From assembly GCA_014529385.2 (NCBI GenBank), contig CM043966.1, positions 37,176,739 to 37,240,738 on the forward strand: 64,000 nucleotides of DNA, written 5' to 3'. The position numbers and the translations under genes are program-made. Source of the DNA: Adiantum capillus-veneris (lineage: Eukaryota; Streptophyta; Polypodiopsida; Polypodiales; Pteridaceae). Shown here piece after piece: positions 22,742 through 34,541 of this stretch (positions are counted from its first letter, which is position 1; each line of letters opens with the position of its first letter). The notes below the pieces were generated by a model, which saw only the letters and a list, made by a program, of their open reading frames with translations, ran no database searches and was not told where the DNA came from.

Positions 22742-22865
22742 CACGTATGCTCTCTCTCTTGTGCTAGATGGCAACACACATGCTCTCTCTCTCTTGTGCT
22801 AGATGATAACTTTTGTGTGTGTGTATGTGTGTGTGTGCGCGTGTTTGCGTACGCGCGTGCATGCA

Positions 22866-22935
<70 letters not shown>
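22742..22935 (+). repeat. Compound TCTC / (GT)n / (GA)n microsatellite
   Basis: Two copies of GATGGCAACACxxATGCTCTCTC followed by an imperfect (GT)n stretch (22814-22883) and (GA)26 (22884-22935). No gene is supported here. Confidence 0.9.
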
Positions 22936-22936
<1 letters not shown>

Positions 22937-23089
22937 AGAAGCATACTTTGATATCTATATGGAAGATAATTTGAAATGCAATCTCTAGGCTCATAACTCA
23001 TATTGATCATCAACATTAGGGCTTGTCACAATTCCCTTGAAGGAAAGGAGCGGAGTAGAGCGATTCAAGCATCCTCACAAAACCTACTC

Positions 23090-23141
<52 letters not shown>

Positions 23142-23358
23142 AGAAGAGCGAGGGGAGTCGTGCATGGAGATTTAAGAGAGAAGCAGAGAAGTATTGGCCC
23201 TCATAGATACATCATATATGTGGGCTATCGTTTCTAGCTAAACATTGAGCAAGAGATTATGCCATTTTGGTACTCGACAGGCCACGTAATCGCGAGCATC
23301 CACTACACGCTCAATGCCATTGTGAAATTCTACAGGCCAACACACGATGCGTAGCGGT

Positions 23359-23454
<96 letters not shown>

Positions 23455-23690
23455 GCGTGCACGCGCGTACGTGCACACAAAATTGGGTTGCACATGTACG
23501 TTCAAGAGTGAAGTGATTTGATGACGCGTGGGAGTCTCCATCGCTTGAGAATTTCTCAAGCTCAATAAAGAACAGTATAGATAGATTTACTTTAAAATTA
23601 TTTCAATCAAGATTTTTTTTTGGCACTCTCTTTGAGACCCCCCTGCCCCCCCCCCCCCCCTCTCTCTCTCTCACACACACACACACAAGA
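23090..23690 (+). repeat. Cluster of CA, CT and poly-C simple repeats
   Basis: (AC)n at 23090-23137, (TC)n interrupted once at 23360-23431, (AC)n with GCGTGCACGCGCG at 23432-23470, and poly-C then (TC)n then (AC)n at 23641-23687. Sequence between the tracts holds no recognised gene. Confidence 0.9.
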
Positions 23691-24250
23691 ACACACACTC
23701 ACATCCTTCCATTTTGGGGTTATTCAAAACCAATGTTCATTAAAATTGGACTTTAGTGTATTAATTAAAAAATCCTAGCTAGATTTAAAGTTTACCTTGA
23801 AGTAAACGGACAAAATTTTGCTAGTGTACATACGAACAATTATTTAAAATTTGAAATTTTGTGGCTAATGGCTTTCCCAAAGAAAAGTTGAGCCATCCTT
23901 CAATTAAGGAAAAGTAAAGTTGGAAAAGTAGAATCAAACCTTTCTTTAATGCTTTGAAAGGTTAAAAATTGAAGGGTTGAAAAGGTTCTTTTGTTCTTTG
24001 AAGTGAAGCAATGAGTGACACATGGAGAGTCATAGCATTATATATAGTATAGATGGATACTAAGGCCTTTAATGCCTATCACGTGGGTTGAATAGGAGAA
24101 TTTTTTTTCTATATTTTCTCTTATTTTCACGTATAGTAATAAGGGGCTATATAAATAGTCTTTGGACACACATGATATATACATTTTACAAATGGTGACC
24201 ATTTTGGACAGTCCTTTGGTATCACGCAAAATAAACTACCATGTTATATA

Positions 24251-24937
24251 TCAATGGATAGATTTTTTCATGTAGAATCTAACCAAAAAATACAAAAAGT
24301 GGTACCACCAATACATGCTTTTACCTACATTGTTCAACTTGATTGAGAAGAAATATTTACCCAAATACTGGGCAAACTCCACTACTCCACTTTGATTTAG
24401 CACATTCAAGCTATATAACCAATTGATAAGTTCAGCCTTGGTTGACACTTTGTCCATGAACCTGAACACTAGCATTGAGGTCGCTTGCACAACGAGTTGT
24501 CTCTTGACTAAAACTAGAGGGACATCCATTGTGTGAGCATCCTCTATTTCCACTCTCTACGGGAGAGTATTGTTGAGTGCTTGAAATACCATGTCAACCT
24601 TGGAGGCATCCGTGGCCGAGCCGACTGACACTCACTCTTCAAACATTCTTTTGTTTGACAATGCACTTATGATGGTGGAAAGCTCTTTTTCTAGCTGTGT
24701 TTTATGGCCCCTTAACTCTTCCGCGTTCTTAATGGAAGAGCTATTAATGACACTCATGATGCCACTCAAACTTCTAGATCCCTCTGCTACATCTCTAGAG
24801 TTTACTCCTTCCATGCTAATTGTCTTATCATTAGACCATCCCTTGGCCCCAAAGACTGCCTTAGCATAGGAAAATATATAAGGGATCTCCATCTTGCTAC
24901 CAAATTGAGCTATGGGAGGGTGTTGTGGCTTAGTCAC
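24251..24937 (-). pseudogene. Possible LINE ORF1/DUF4283-like fragment
   Basis: The minus strand has two ORFs: 24937-24632, ending in a Ser/Leu-rich segment, and 24553-24251. The second reads MDVPLVLVKRQLVVQAT, then LINWLYSLNVLNQSGVVEF and YLGKYFFSIKLNNVG. The W-L...GVVEF...L-G-K-x-F-F pattern recalls the N-terminal domain of plant LINE ORF1 (DUF4283), also seen in the LINE at 33.4 kb. The match is weak and I would not name it firmly. Confidence 0.3.
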
Positions 24938-25531
24938 TTGGAGCTAAGGCTTGACGAGAGCGGGTCCTAGCAACAAGGAGCTCAAAACGAGTGGGGTAAA
25001 AAGGGAGATTTTAGTTATTAGGACAAAAGGGCTAAAATGTTCGCTAAGGTTTCTCCCAAAAAAAGGCTAACGATGCCAAAAAGCGATTATAATCACTAAT
25101 ATTAGCGATGGAATCTGGAGACGATGGTGACCGGGTGGAAGGGTCGGAGCTAAGATTCCCCTAGGGTAACACATATCTTCCCTTGAGTATCTTCTTGTCA
25201 ATGACATGGCAAAGCAAGAACCTAGAATTTGCAAACACCCTTCTCAAGCTGTTCAACAAGGTTGACCCAGCGTACCAATGGCAAGCCTACATCCTTACCA
25301 CCAGCACCCTTCAACCTCGTCAGACCTACACTCTTGCTCTAGCCCGACTAGTTCCCTTATGTGAACACCTTGCCCTACCTTTGTTCGATCACCATGGTTA
25401 TGCTTTCTGTGTAACACCTTAAGGTTTTTAAGGTGACAAGATTTTTGAACCACAACTCTCTTTGTGGGTGGGTGGGTAGGTGCGTGGGTGGGTACACCAA
25501 AAAGAGACTGGAAATAAATTAAACAACCCCC

Positions 25532-25533
<2 letters not shown>

Positions 25534-25577
<44 letters not shown>

Positions 25578-25581
25578 ACCC
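25534..25581 (+). repeat. Poly-C tract with (CA)n
   Basis: About 27 consecutive C residues followed by (CA)n and CCCC. The GT/GG-rich complement gives poly-Gly ORFs that are not genes. Confidence 0.95.
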
Positions 25582-25599
25582 CAAAAAACAACAACAATT

Positions 25600-26430
25600 T
25601 TTCTTGCCTTCCCTCCTTCTTGCCTACATAATCGGTCCACTACCTCATGAAGCGGAATCTCGCCAGATGCTTCAGCAAACAAAAAGATGTAAAATAATCT
25701 CTCTCTCTCCTCTCTCTTCCATCTTTCCCATCGCCCCCTTCCGTGGTCCCGTGCTTCGCCAAGCGCTGCCTGCACAACCACCGAGAACGGCTCCATCGCA
25801 AGTGAGGGCAGCCGCCTCCCCCCCGCACAGGAGCTTCTGCAACGCTGCCCACCTCCTGCTTGTTCCCATGGCGCTAGGGCCTACCTCTATGCCACCGTCT
25901 GTCCCGGAGCTGTAGCTGTTGCGAGATCCCCTAAAACAGCCTCAGTCTCTCCTCTCTCTTCCCCAGCTCCATCGCAACTCAGGCCAGACCCCCCGCCCAC
26001 GCGCCTGCTTCTGAACGGCCCCTCATCTGGCTCCTACTTGAACGCAATCGGGTGCACGAGCCCTCGTCGGCACTGTCGCACCTTGCTTCCCCTGTTCCTA
26101 CATCGCAACACACTCCTTGGTCCTCACGGCATCTTCTCAGAGAGAGAGAGAGAGAGAGAAGTTTTGCAGACTGCTACTGCACACGAGCTTGATAGAGGGA
26201 GGCTTGTCTCGGGACCATCCAGTCTTGGCCTCCGTGCCTTGCTCTGCACCAGCGTCGTGCTTCTCAGGACAAGAGAGAGAGAGTGAGACGCATCCTCTTA
26301 CTGCGCCGGCAGCAGCTGCCCCAATCCAACCGAAATAGACAGTATTTTCAAGAATTAGAGGGGTATTTTGGTAATTTCCCTTCGAAACAATATATCTCCC
26401 TCTTTTTCTCTCTCTGCCTCCCACGTGTCA

Positions 26431-26465
<35 letters not shown>

Positions 26466-26997
26466 CAACACAAAAAAGTTAAAAGGAACACATTCTTTGT
26501 TACGAATTCCACCTGCCAAATCATTGTCCTTTTCCTCCTTGCTCCTCATGGCATCTTGTGAGATTCTTACTAATCCAGCTGCTTCAATATTGGGGACACA
26601 TATATTTGGGTCGAATGTTCATACATTAATTAATTTGGGCACAAGATACTCTCAAGCCATTAAGTTTTAGAAAAAGGAACTGTCTTGGGCCCGATGCACA
26701 CGCCCCTTGCCCTGTCCTCGATTCCTGCGTCCTACTCCATGCTCGCCTACCTCTCAACGTGTTCACCCTCAACCTCCGCACTCTGCCCGTTTGCCTCTCA
26801 ACCCGCTCATGCAGCAAAATCCACCACCTTGCTCTCAAGACGATCCCCCTGCCTACTGGGCCTGCAGCAAAAGATCGCCTGCACGAAACCCTCTCAAGAC
26901 GAGCCTCCTGTCTACTGGGCCTGCACCAAACGATGGCGTGCACGAAACACAGCACAGGCGCACCTTCATGGACAACATGCTCCTCCTGACGCTGATG

Positions 26998-26999
<2 letters not shown>
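25600..26999. other. GC-richer stretch without a recognised gene
   Basis: This stretch is more GC-rich than its neighbours, with CT/GA microsatellites at 25700-25720, 26138-26158, 26270-26284 and 26431-26462. Overlapping ORFs on both strands up to ~215 codons have no recognisable domain. At 26833-26950 a 59-bp unit is duplicated in tandem (CTCTCAAGACGA...TACTGGGCCTGCA...GCACGAAAC). It could be a decayed transcribed region, but nothing identifies it. Confidence 0.45.

Positions 27000-27000
<1 letters not shown>

Positions 27001-27065
<65 letters not shown>
27001..27065 (+). repeat. (GA)n microsatellite
   Basis: An uninterrupted GA run of about 64 bp, next to the tandemly duplicated 59-bp unit. 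Confidence 0.95.
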
Positions 27066-27066
<1 letters not shown>

Positions 27067-28105
27067 TGCCCATGCTGGGGCACCCCAATCCTTAGCACCG
27101 ACGTCTGTCAGTCCACCGCTCTGACAAACGGCTCCAAGTATGCCCGCAACAAAACAAAAAAAACCATGCTGTCTCTCTCTCTATCTCTGTCTCCACATGC
27201 TAGATTTTTTATTTTCCCTTACAACCTTTTGCAAGGATCTTTCCAGATTCGCTTTAATTCACATGCTTGCAAAGATTGGGAGGACATACTTGAGGGAGGG
27301 GTAATTGAAGTTCACAAAGCTGCAGTTACCCACTCTCGTGTGGTGTTCTCTTATTTGTAAGTTTTGGTATCGAAATAGTGTTCATAGCAAACCTGTATGT
27401 AAGTAGTTACAATGCACCTGCTTTTTTTATTTTTTGGTTTTTCTTGCAATTTGAAAAAAATGAAAAATTTTCAATCCTTTAGTTATAGTTCTCAAAACAC
27501 CTACAAAGCCTTGGAAAAAAACGTATAAATTTCAATGCCGTTATTTTTTCTATTTGTTCAAAAAATATTCTATGTGAACATTGCATTCTTTTATTCGTAG
27601 GAAAAACCTTCATTTCTACAAATTTTAAATTGCAATTCTTTTATTTATAAAAAAGACTTCATTTCGACAAAGTTAAAATTGCAAGCTGCGTTCTTTCAAC
27701 TTTGACATGGGTAAAAGTTTCTTCAACCCATTGGCCAATAGGGTGATGAGCACGTTGAAGGTGATGGTCACGTTGAAGGTAAGGGGGGTGAGAGTTATGG
27801 CGAGTAGGTTCCAATGAGTGCCTCCAATCACATCTCATTTTTGTTGTGTTTCAACATAAAATTGCAATGTCCATTGTACATACATCTATCTATACTATAA
27901 TATGAAGCAGCTTAAATTTTTCAAGGAAGGAGAGACCCTCCATGTGTCACTCACTGCTTGACTTAAGAGAAAACCTTGTAAGAAGTGACAAGCTTTTCAG
28001 AATGTAAAGTCAATACACTTTCTACTTTGCATAGGATAAATGTTTCAGTTGAAATTTACATAACAAAAAAAGGATAATATTTTATTATTTAATAAGAATT
28101 TAGTT

Positions 28106-28106
28106 T

Positions 28107-28143
<37 letters not shown>

Positions 28144-28317
28144 GTTTTATCTTTTCAAGGGGTTTTTTCAAGACCAATATTGATATTTTTTAGAGATTTC
28201 TAAAAGTTTCTCTTTTTTGAAGAGATCTAGAAAAAAAAAAGCTCGCCTCATGTCGACTTAATGATATCTTGCTTTGAGGACATGTATGCAAATAAAGAGG
28301 TAGATCCACGCTATTGG

Positions 28318-28376
<59 letters not shown>

Positions 28377-28708
28377 TTATCGTTGAGCTCATAGGCACTA
28401 TATCTCACCAAGGGCATCCTTCAAGGCCTTCGAATTTCCAAGATATTATGGTTTTCTCTACATTATAGTGTAATTTCAAAAGGATAGCTAATGGTTTTCA
28501 CCTGTAGAAAATGGATGAAATATCTAATAAAAAGCAACCCTCACATTGGCACCGCAAATGAGGAGACAAATTGCCCAGTCGATGGACCTTTTATCAGTTC
28601 TCGGATATATTGTCCTTTTTACTTTTAAGAGTTAAAATGTGGGCCATGCTTAAAAACCTATAAATTCTATCAATTTTAATACGCAAGGGTGCCTATTAAA
28701 AATCAACC

Positions 28709-28753
<45 letters not shown>

Positions 28754-28905
28754 GAGAGAGGATCATTTTTGAGCATCCAACAAATGATGCGGCAAGGTTC
28801 TAGAAGTAGGGAGAGAGAAAAAGACATAGCAAAATGTTCAAAGCTGTAGGAACAATTTAAAAAGACACTAAAAGTTGCATGAGTCTTCAACAAAAAGTGA
28901 ATATC

Positions 28906-28961
<56 letters not shown>

Positions 28962-28995
28962 AAACATATCCATGCAAACTACTATCCAGCCAACA

Positions 28996-29063
<68 letters not shown>

Positions 29064-29190
29064 TTTGCTACGTTGGGGGGGGGGGGGGGGGGGGGGGGGG
29101 GGAGAGATAGTAATTTTGAATGTCATAATCACTGGACTAGAGCAATGGTAAGAGGCCTCAAGACTTATGTGGAAAATCTTTGATTCAAGC

Positions 29191-29239
<49 letters not shown>

Positions 29240-29662
29240 GCATGTGTCTCTGTGTGTGTGTACTTATTTATTTATTTATATATACACACACACACATAGA
29301 CACATGCATATGTATGTATGTGTGTGTGTGTATATAGGGAAAATTACCAAAATACTCTTCTAATTTGTGGAAATTTTCAAAATATCCCACAATTTTCAAA
29401 AAGCCAAAAAATACCTCAAATATTTTGTCATAAATTCTGAAAATTCCGTTCAAATTTTTAAAAACTCCCAAAATATCCTTGGTTGTGAGATTAAATTTCT
29501 CAAATGATAAAAAACTTTGTAGCTTTTCATAAGAAAATAGATTATCTTTGAATACAAGAAGCTAAACCTAGAATTTGAGTTGATTATGTAGGCTTTGAAG
29601 ATGAATTACTAGAAATAATATGTACATGTATGCATATATACATGTATACATATGTATGTGTA

Positions 29663-29720
<58 letters not shown>
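28106..29720 (+). repeat. Dense microsatellite cluster inside the Helitron-like element
   Basis: (AT)n 28106-28140; (GA)n 28322-28372; (GA)n 28711-28760; (GA)n 28911-28959; (GT)n then (GA)n 28996-29061; poly-G 29076-29102; (CA)n 29192-29231; short GT/CA/TTTA runs 29232-29335; (GT)n then (GA)n 29659-29716. The repeated order GT-then-GA suggests compound repeats of common origin. Confidence 0.95.
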
Positions 29721-29721
<1 letters not shown>

Positions 29722-31014
29722 TGTGTATCATTTCTATATCATTCCATATCTATTAGATGTTTCAAATCTTTGAAATAATCTGAGGTTTTTTCTATGAGGT
29801 TAGAATATTCTATAACTTCTTTATTGATGTCAATGGTGGCATCTTCTTTGTTGGTGGCATCTCTAAAATTTCCATAAAGAAGATGCTCCCCTGCTATGGA
29901 CATAATGGTGGCAACTAACAAATAAAGAAAGAAATATAGGCCGTGATCCAAGCTAAAATGTAAGAAAATAAATTTGACGTGATCAAAAGATGAACACTAA
30001 AGTAGGGTATGATATTTGTACTCTCATATTTTCAAAAGATATAATGTGCATACAAAAAGACGCTCTCCTACATTGCTTCAATGTTTGGTCTCACATGTAA
30101 GGAAGCATGAGCTAAGGAGCTAAGCCAAATGGTTGGTATGATTTAGATTGTGCATAAGGGAATAGTCTCAAGCATGTAAATGGTTGAATACAATATGCTC
30201 TCACAAAGAGGAACATGCTTTTGTGATTGAGGGAGAGAAAGATCAATGGCATGAATGATTTCAGGTCATCGACTTCATTTTGCACCACATCCTTCAGTTT
30301 AACATAATGGCCAAAACTCTTACAAAAATAAACAACTAAGAAACCTTATTTTACTTTCAGTTCTATCACATTTAAAGATGTAAATGACGTTAAAGTGTAA
30401 GTGAACAAATAGTGTGAACCTTATTGTATTAATTTGCTTATGCATTATTGTGATTAGGCGATGATTTAAACCATTACTCTGCCTGTGGAGAAAACATCGA
30501 TAGAGATGCAAGCGAGTCATCTAGAGAGAAACATATATGGAAGGGTCAATCACATTCTTAATATCAATAGAAAGCCAACTCATCTCTTTGAAACTTAAAA
30601 CTTTCTTGGTACATTGGAAGCTATGAGCCCTACCTAATCTTTTCTTACACAATGTAGCAGTCATTGGTCCTCATCTTTAGCAACTTGCTAGCTTACCCAG
30701 TTTGTACTTCTTGACTTGGTAGCACTTTTGTCAACCAACCCTAGGTAGACCAAGGAAAAGACATCCTTCTTATTCTATAAGTTGTTATGATGTGAACTAC
30801 TACCATGTCTTGCTCATAAGAAAGACACAAGTAAGAGAGTGGAATAGAGACATTGAATCCAATTGTGTTCCTAGCATTGAAATCAATTCTAAAACCCACT
30901 CCGTTTTCAAAAAAAGTTTTATTCACATTGACTTCTCTTAGCATTCATTTCTTCACACCATGCTAACTTATCTAATCTCTATCATCAAGTTTGGTGGCAT
31001 TGCTAGATCAAGAA

Positions 31015-31032
31015 TGACCAAAAGGAGGAATA

Positions 31033-31064
<32 letters not shown>

Positions 31065-31350
31065 CACCCCAAGAGAAGGAGAGCACTCCTAAGTTTGTTG
31101 AACAAAGGGTAGCACCTCATGAAAGATAATGTTTATGAAAAGCTCCCAAGCTTGGTTTTAGAGTATTCTTTGCATCATCTTTTATATAGACCAAAAGGAG
31201 GACTCTCTCTCTCTCTCTCTCTCTACCCACCCCAATAGAGGGAGAGCACTCCTAACTTTGTTGAACAAAGGCTAGCACCTCATGAAAGATAATGTCTATG
31301 AGAAACTCCCAAGCTTGGTTCTTAAGAATTCTTTGTAGCATAGATTACAT
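31015..31350 (+). repeat. Tandem duplication of about 175 bp with internal (TC)n
   Basis: Two copies share ACCAAAAGGAGGA, a (TC)n run, ACCCACCCCAA, GGGAGAGCACTCCTAA, TTTGTTGAACAAAGG and CTCCCAAGCTTGGTT. The TC run differs in length between copies. Confidence 0.85.
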
Positions 31351-31527
31351 ATATTCATGTCTGTTAAAATCTATCAAGAGGTTGTGTCATGCATCATTTT
31401 TAGAAATACAATAGACTATACATGTAGAAAGAGAGTATGGATAGTGTTCCAATTGAAACATAAGATAGCCCTATGAGAATACATGCCATGTTTCCTTGAT
31501 CGCGGCAACGCGCGGGTCACATACTAG

Positions 31528-32340
31528 CAATCATAAAATGCTTTATATGTTACGTAAAGCTCCACTTCTTTTTTAAAAAGCCGTTCGAAGCTTTGCTTTG
31601 AATAATTTTACAGGATTGCACCCACTCATGCACATTCATATGTCTAAGGGGTTGAACCATATTGGGTGCTCTTAGAGCCCCTCACCTTTACCACGAGGCC
31701 AACTTCCCTTGACACGTAACGCTCCACTTACATGACTAGGTGAAAGATGCGCATTGACATTTTAAAGAAGAATAAAATAAACAATTAAAAAACAATAAAA
31801 TAAAAACCTATTGATATTTACTAAAGCAAAATAATATTTTATTGCCTTCCGTAAGAAAAGGTAGGCCCAATAAGCATAGGAATTGTAAAACAATCTAATG
31901 ACATGGAACTTTATGAGATCTTTCAATGAAAATTAGAAGAAAAGACACTTTAACAAAATAAAATATTTCATTGAGTCAACACTTCACATCATGGGATCCG
32001 ACTCTTATGATTGCACTCCTTAATCCTTTGTTTTACAAGGCTTTTTTGAGGAGTCCAAACATGTTTTTCCTTTTAGGCTCTAAAGGCGCCAAGGTCATTC
32101 AAATTTTCTTGTGTGAGAAGTGTCCCTATGGATAGGTAAGCAATCAAGACTATCAAGCAGGCGTGAGTAGGTTTGAGCAGGCGTGAGCAAGTCGTGAGGT
32201 CTGAGCAGGCGTGAGCAGGTCGCGAGGACTAAACAGACGTGAATAGGGCTTGTGGGAGGAAATCTGTACAGATCAGTGCTAGGAGATGTAGATCGGGAGG
32301 TTTGCAAGGGTTTTGGGCTATGGGAGTTGCAAGCGAGAAT
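31528..32340. other. No recognisable feature
   Basis: AT-rich sequence right of the Helitron end. At 32150-32240 a short imperfect repeat of GAGCAGGCGTGAGCAGGT-type units occurs. No gene is recognised. Confidence 0.5.
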
Positions 32341-32748
32341 GGGAAGGAGCACTACAAATTGAGTTCTTTCCTAGCCGGGGCTTAGGGTTGGATGTTTGCT
32401 ACATAAGAGCCGGAGCCTCAACTTTGTTAGCATCACTATCATCCTTAGCCTCACCTTTGTTCAACGCGATTATTATCCTTGCGACAATAATTATTCGCGA
32501 TCATTAGCTTATGCTTCTACTTTAGAGATTGTTAGTTTGCTTCTCAAAGTCATCTTAGTTTCGTGCTTGGAGTTATTATCAAGAAAGTGACTATTATCTT
32601 CCTTATAACCTTTTTGACTCTGTGTGATTATTGTCTAAGAGGGAAGGCGTTTATTACCTGTTTTGTTTGATAGAGCCATTATCATCTCTTTTAAACTTTT
32701 TTGCCCTTAAGGTCTTGATTTTAATCAAGTATTGTAAGTCTGTGTCAC

Positions 32749-34527
32749 TTGGTAATGGAACTCGATGCTATGGTCGGAAGCGAAGATATTGTCAAATTTT
32801 CACAAATGTTAGCGATGGGTAAAATACCCGAAAGGGAGTTAGCCATGCCGATGGATGAAGGCGATGGCTCGGTCTTGAGACCGAGGTATGATGCGGAAAT
32901 GTCAAGCCCCAATTTGCCAAAGGCTTCAAGCATGAAAGAGGACAAAGTTGTCTCGATTGAAAAAGTTCCCTATGAGGAAACAAGAGAGAGAATGGGCTCA
33001 GCTCAGGGGTTCAAATTCGAGGTAAAATCCCTTAAAGATGGGGTTCCTCAGGGTCCCATCTGTAGGAACATAAATAAGGCATCAACTGCATTTGCAGCTT
33101 GCAAGCCAGGCACTTCGTTTGCGAGCATACTCAAGGGGCCTAACTCTAAGGATTATGGAAAAGGCTCATCAGAAGGGTTGTCAAGTGAAGGAGATTTCAA
33201 AAAACTGCAGAATACAAGAGCTAGTCTTTAGCAAGAGCTCAAGGAAGTCAACAAAATGATTGAGGCCGCCCCTAACAACAACCCAAGAACTTTCTCCCAA
33301 ATAGAGTATAGTGAGCTGATTGAAGATGGGTTGGCAGATCGGGCCTTTTCTGCTTTAAAAAAGTCTTTGCCACAACACGTGGAGGTTGCCTAGGCTATTA
33401 CTGTAGCAATTCCACCAACACTTATTAAAAAAAAGTTAGACATGCAAGCTAAGCTAACGCTTGTATTTGGGTTCAGTGGAAGAATCCCAAATAGGTTTGA
33501 GATGATTCAATGGCTTCAGGGCCCTCAAATTCTTGGTCATGGAGGAGCAGTTGAAAGTAATTTTTACCTAGATAAAGGTTTTTGTTCAGTGAGATTCAAA
33601 GAGGCCTCTGATGTGGAAAAGATCCTTGACAAAGGGCCCCCAGTATTTAATAGGATTACGGTTTGTGTGGTGCCTTGGGAGCCAGTGTTCGACTCAGCTA
33701 AATCTCTACAAGGGTTTCATCCAGTCTGGGTTGAGTTTGTGGGACTACCTAGTTGGCTGTGGGAAAATCTCAGGATGCTTGGTAGTCAACTAGGCACTCC
33801 CTTATTTATACCTAGCAAGAGAGGGTTTGGCTGGGATGTGTCTAAAACGTCACCTAAGAGCATGGTAATCAATGTCGGAGATGGGCTTGTTACTATTCCG
33901 CTAAACTTTGGAACATACTTTGGAGCATGTTTTGAATGCAACAACTTTGGACACTTTGCCAAAGATTGCTCCTTGAAGTCTAATGGTACTGTAGCCCCGG
34001 CAACACAGGCCCCCAGTGAAATGGAAACCCCGATGGAAGGGCTGGACAAGCAAGGAGGCAATAACAAAGGGGCAAATGCAGGGAAGGATAAAGAAGGTAT
34101 GCTATGTGACAAAATGGATATAAAAATGCAGGAAAAGATTGTGGAGGAATCGATTCCCAAGTAACAAATTTTTGAAGGTGCATGCAATAATAATATGATC
34201 ATTATTCCCGCTGCTACCCCAAAATTTATGACAGTGACAACGGTGACAGCTATTCAAGTCCCTGGTCTGAAAAGAGCCAAAAGAGTGAAGGCAGTGGCAA
34301 GAGACTCCAAAGTGCCTCAAGTCATGAGAGCACTTGAGGTGAAAGGATCTAATCCATCCTCCACCCCTTTGAAAGGAGGGGGGTTCACTGTCCCACTGCA
34401 CAATCCATTTGCAGCACTGCAAGAAAAGAAATCCCCTGACTTGGAACCCCCGGATTCTCCTGAGACCAAGGAGAGGGGGGGTGGGAATGATTTGGATGCT
34501 GAAGAATTCATTCCTCTATCCCAATGA
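32749..34527 (+). pseudogene. LINE (L1-type) ORF1, decayed
   Basis: One frame of ~593 codons runs from ATG 32749 to a stop at 34527, interrupted by stops at 33229, 33391 and 34162. Its middle (from ~33440) resembles the DUF4283-type nucleic-acid-binding domain of plant L1 ORF1: LVFGFSGRIPNRFEMIQWL, GFCSVRFKEASDVEKIL, then VCVVPWEPVFD and WVEFVGLPSWLW. A zinc knuckle CFECNNFGHFAKDC (C-x2-C-x4-H-x4-C) is at 33930-33971. The C-terminal part is Lys/Pro/Gly-rich. ORF1 coats the LINE RNA. ORF2 starts 15 bases after its stop, as in intact elements. About 350 bp upstream (32400-32748) is probably 5' UTR. Confidence 0.85.
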
Positions 34528-34541
34528 ACCCCTCATTAATG

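Larger units (their letters stand above)
19932..24053 (-). mobile_element. Non-autonomous Helitron-like element carrying a PPR fragment
   Basis: On the minus strand it starts TCTATACTATATATAATGC at 24053 and ends GCAACACGCGAGTCTCATACTAG (20 of these 23 bases match the other element) at 19932. TC...CTAG ends with a GC-rich hairpin just before CTAG are Helitron hallmarks. Within 60 bp of the 5' end it shares CTCCATGTGTCACTCA with the element at 27889. No Rep/helicase gene is visible, so it would be mobilised in trans. Contents are a degenerate PPR gene, microsatellites and unidentified sequence. The insertion context (A before TC, T after CTAG) is imperfect. Confidence 0.6.
27889..31527 (+). 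mobile_element. Non-autonomous Helitron-like element
   Basis: It starts TCTATACTATAATATGAAGC preceded by A, and ends with CGCG-GCAA-CGCG (a small hairpin) followed by CGGGTCACATACTAG at 31527. Both ends match the minus-strand element at 19932-24053. No helicase or replication-initiator gene is present. The interior is AT-rich with many microsatellites. A 70-codon minus ORF at 29739-29951 and other short ORFs are unrecognised. The base after CTAG is C rather than T, so the exact insertion site is not confirmed. Confidence 0.65.

Noticed and set aside
25295-25796. Gly-rich minus-strand ORFs
   Set aside because: They result from the poly-C and CA tract at 25534-25581; flanking residues match no family.
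29739-29951. 70-codon minus ORF ending LKHLIDME
   Set aside because: No recognisable domain and bordered by microsatellites; not enough to call a gene.
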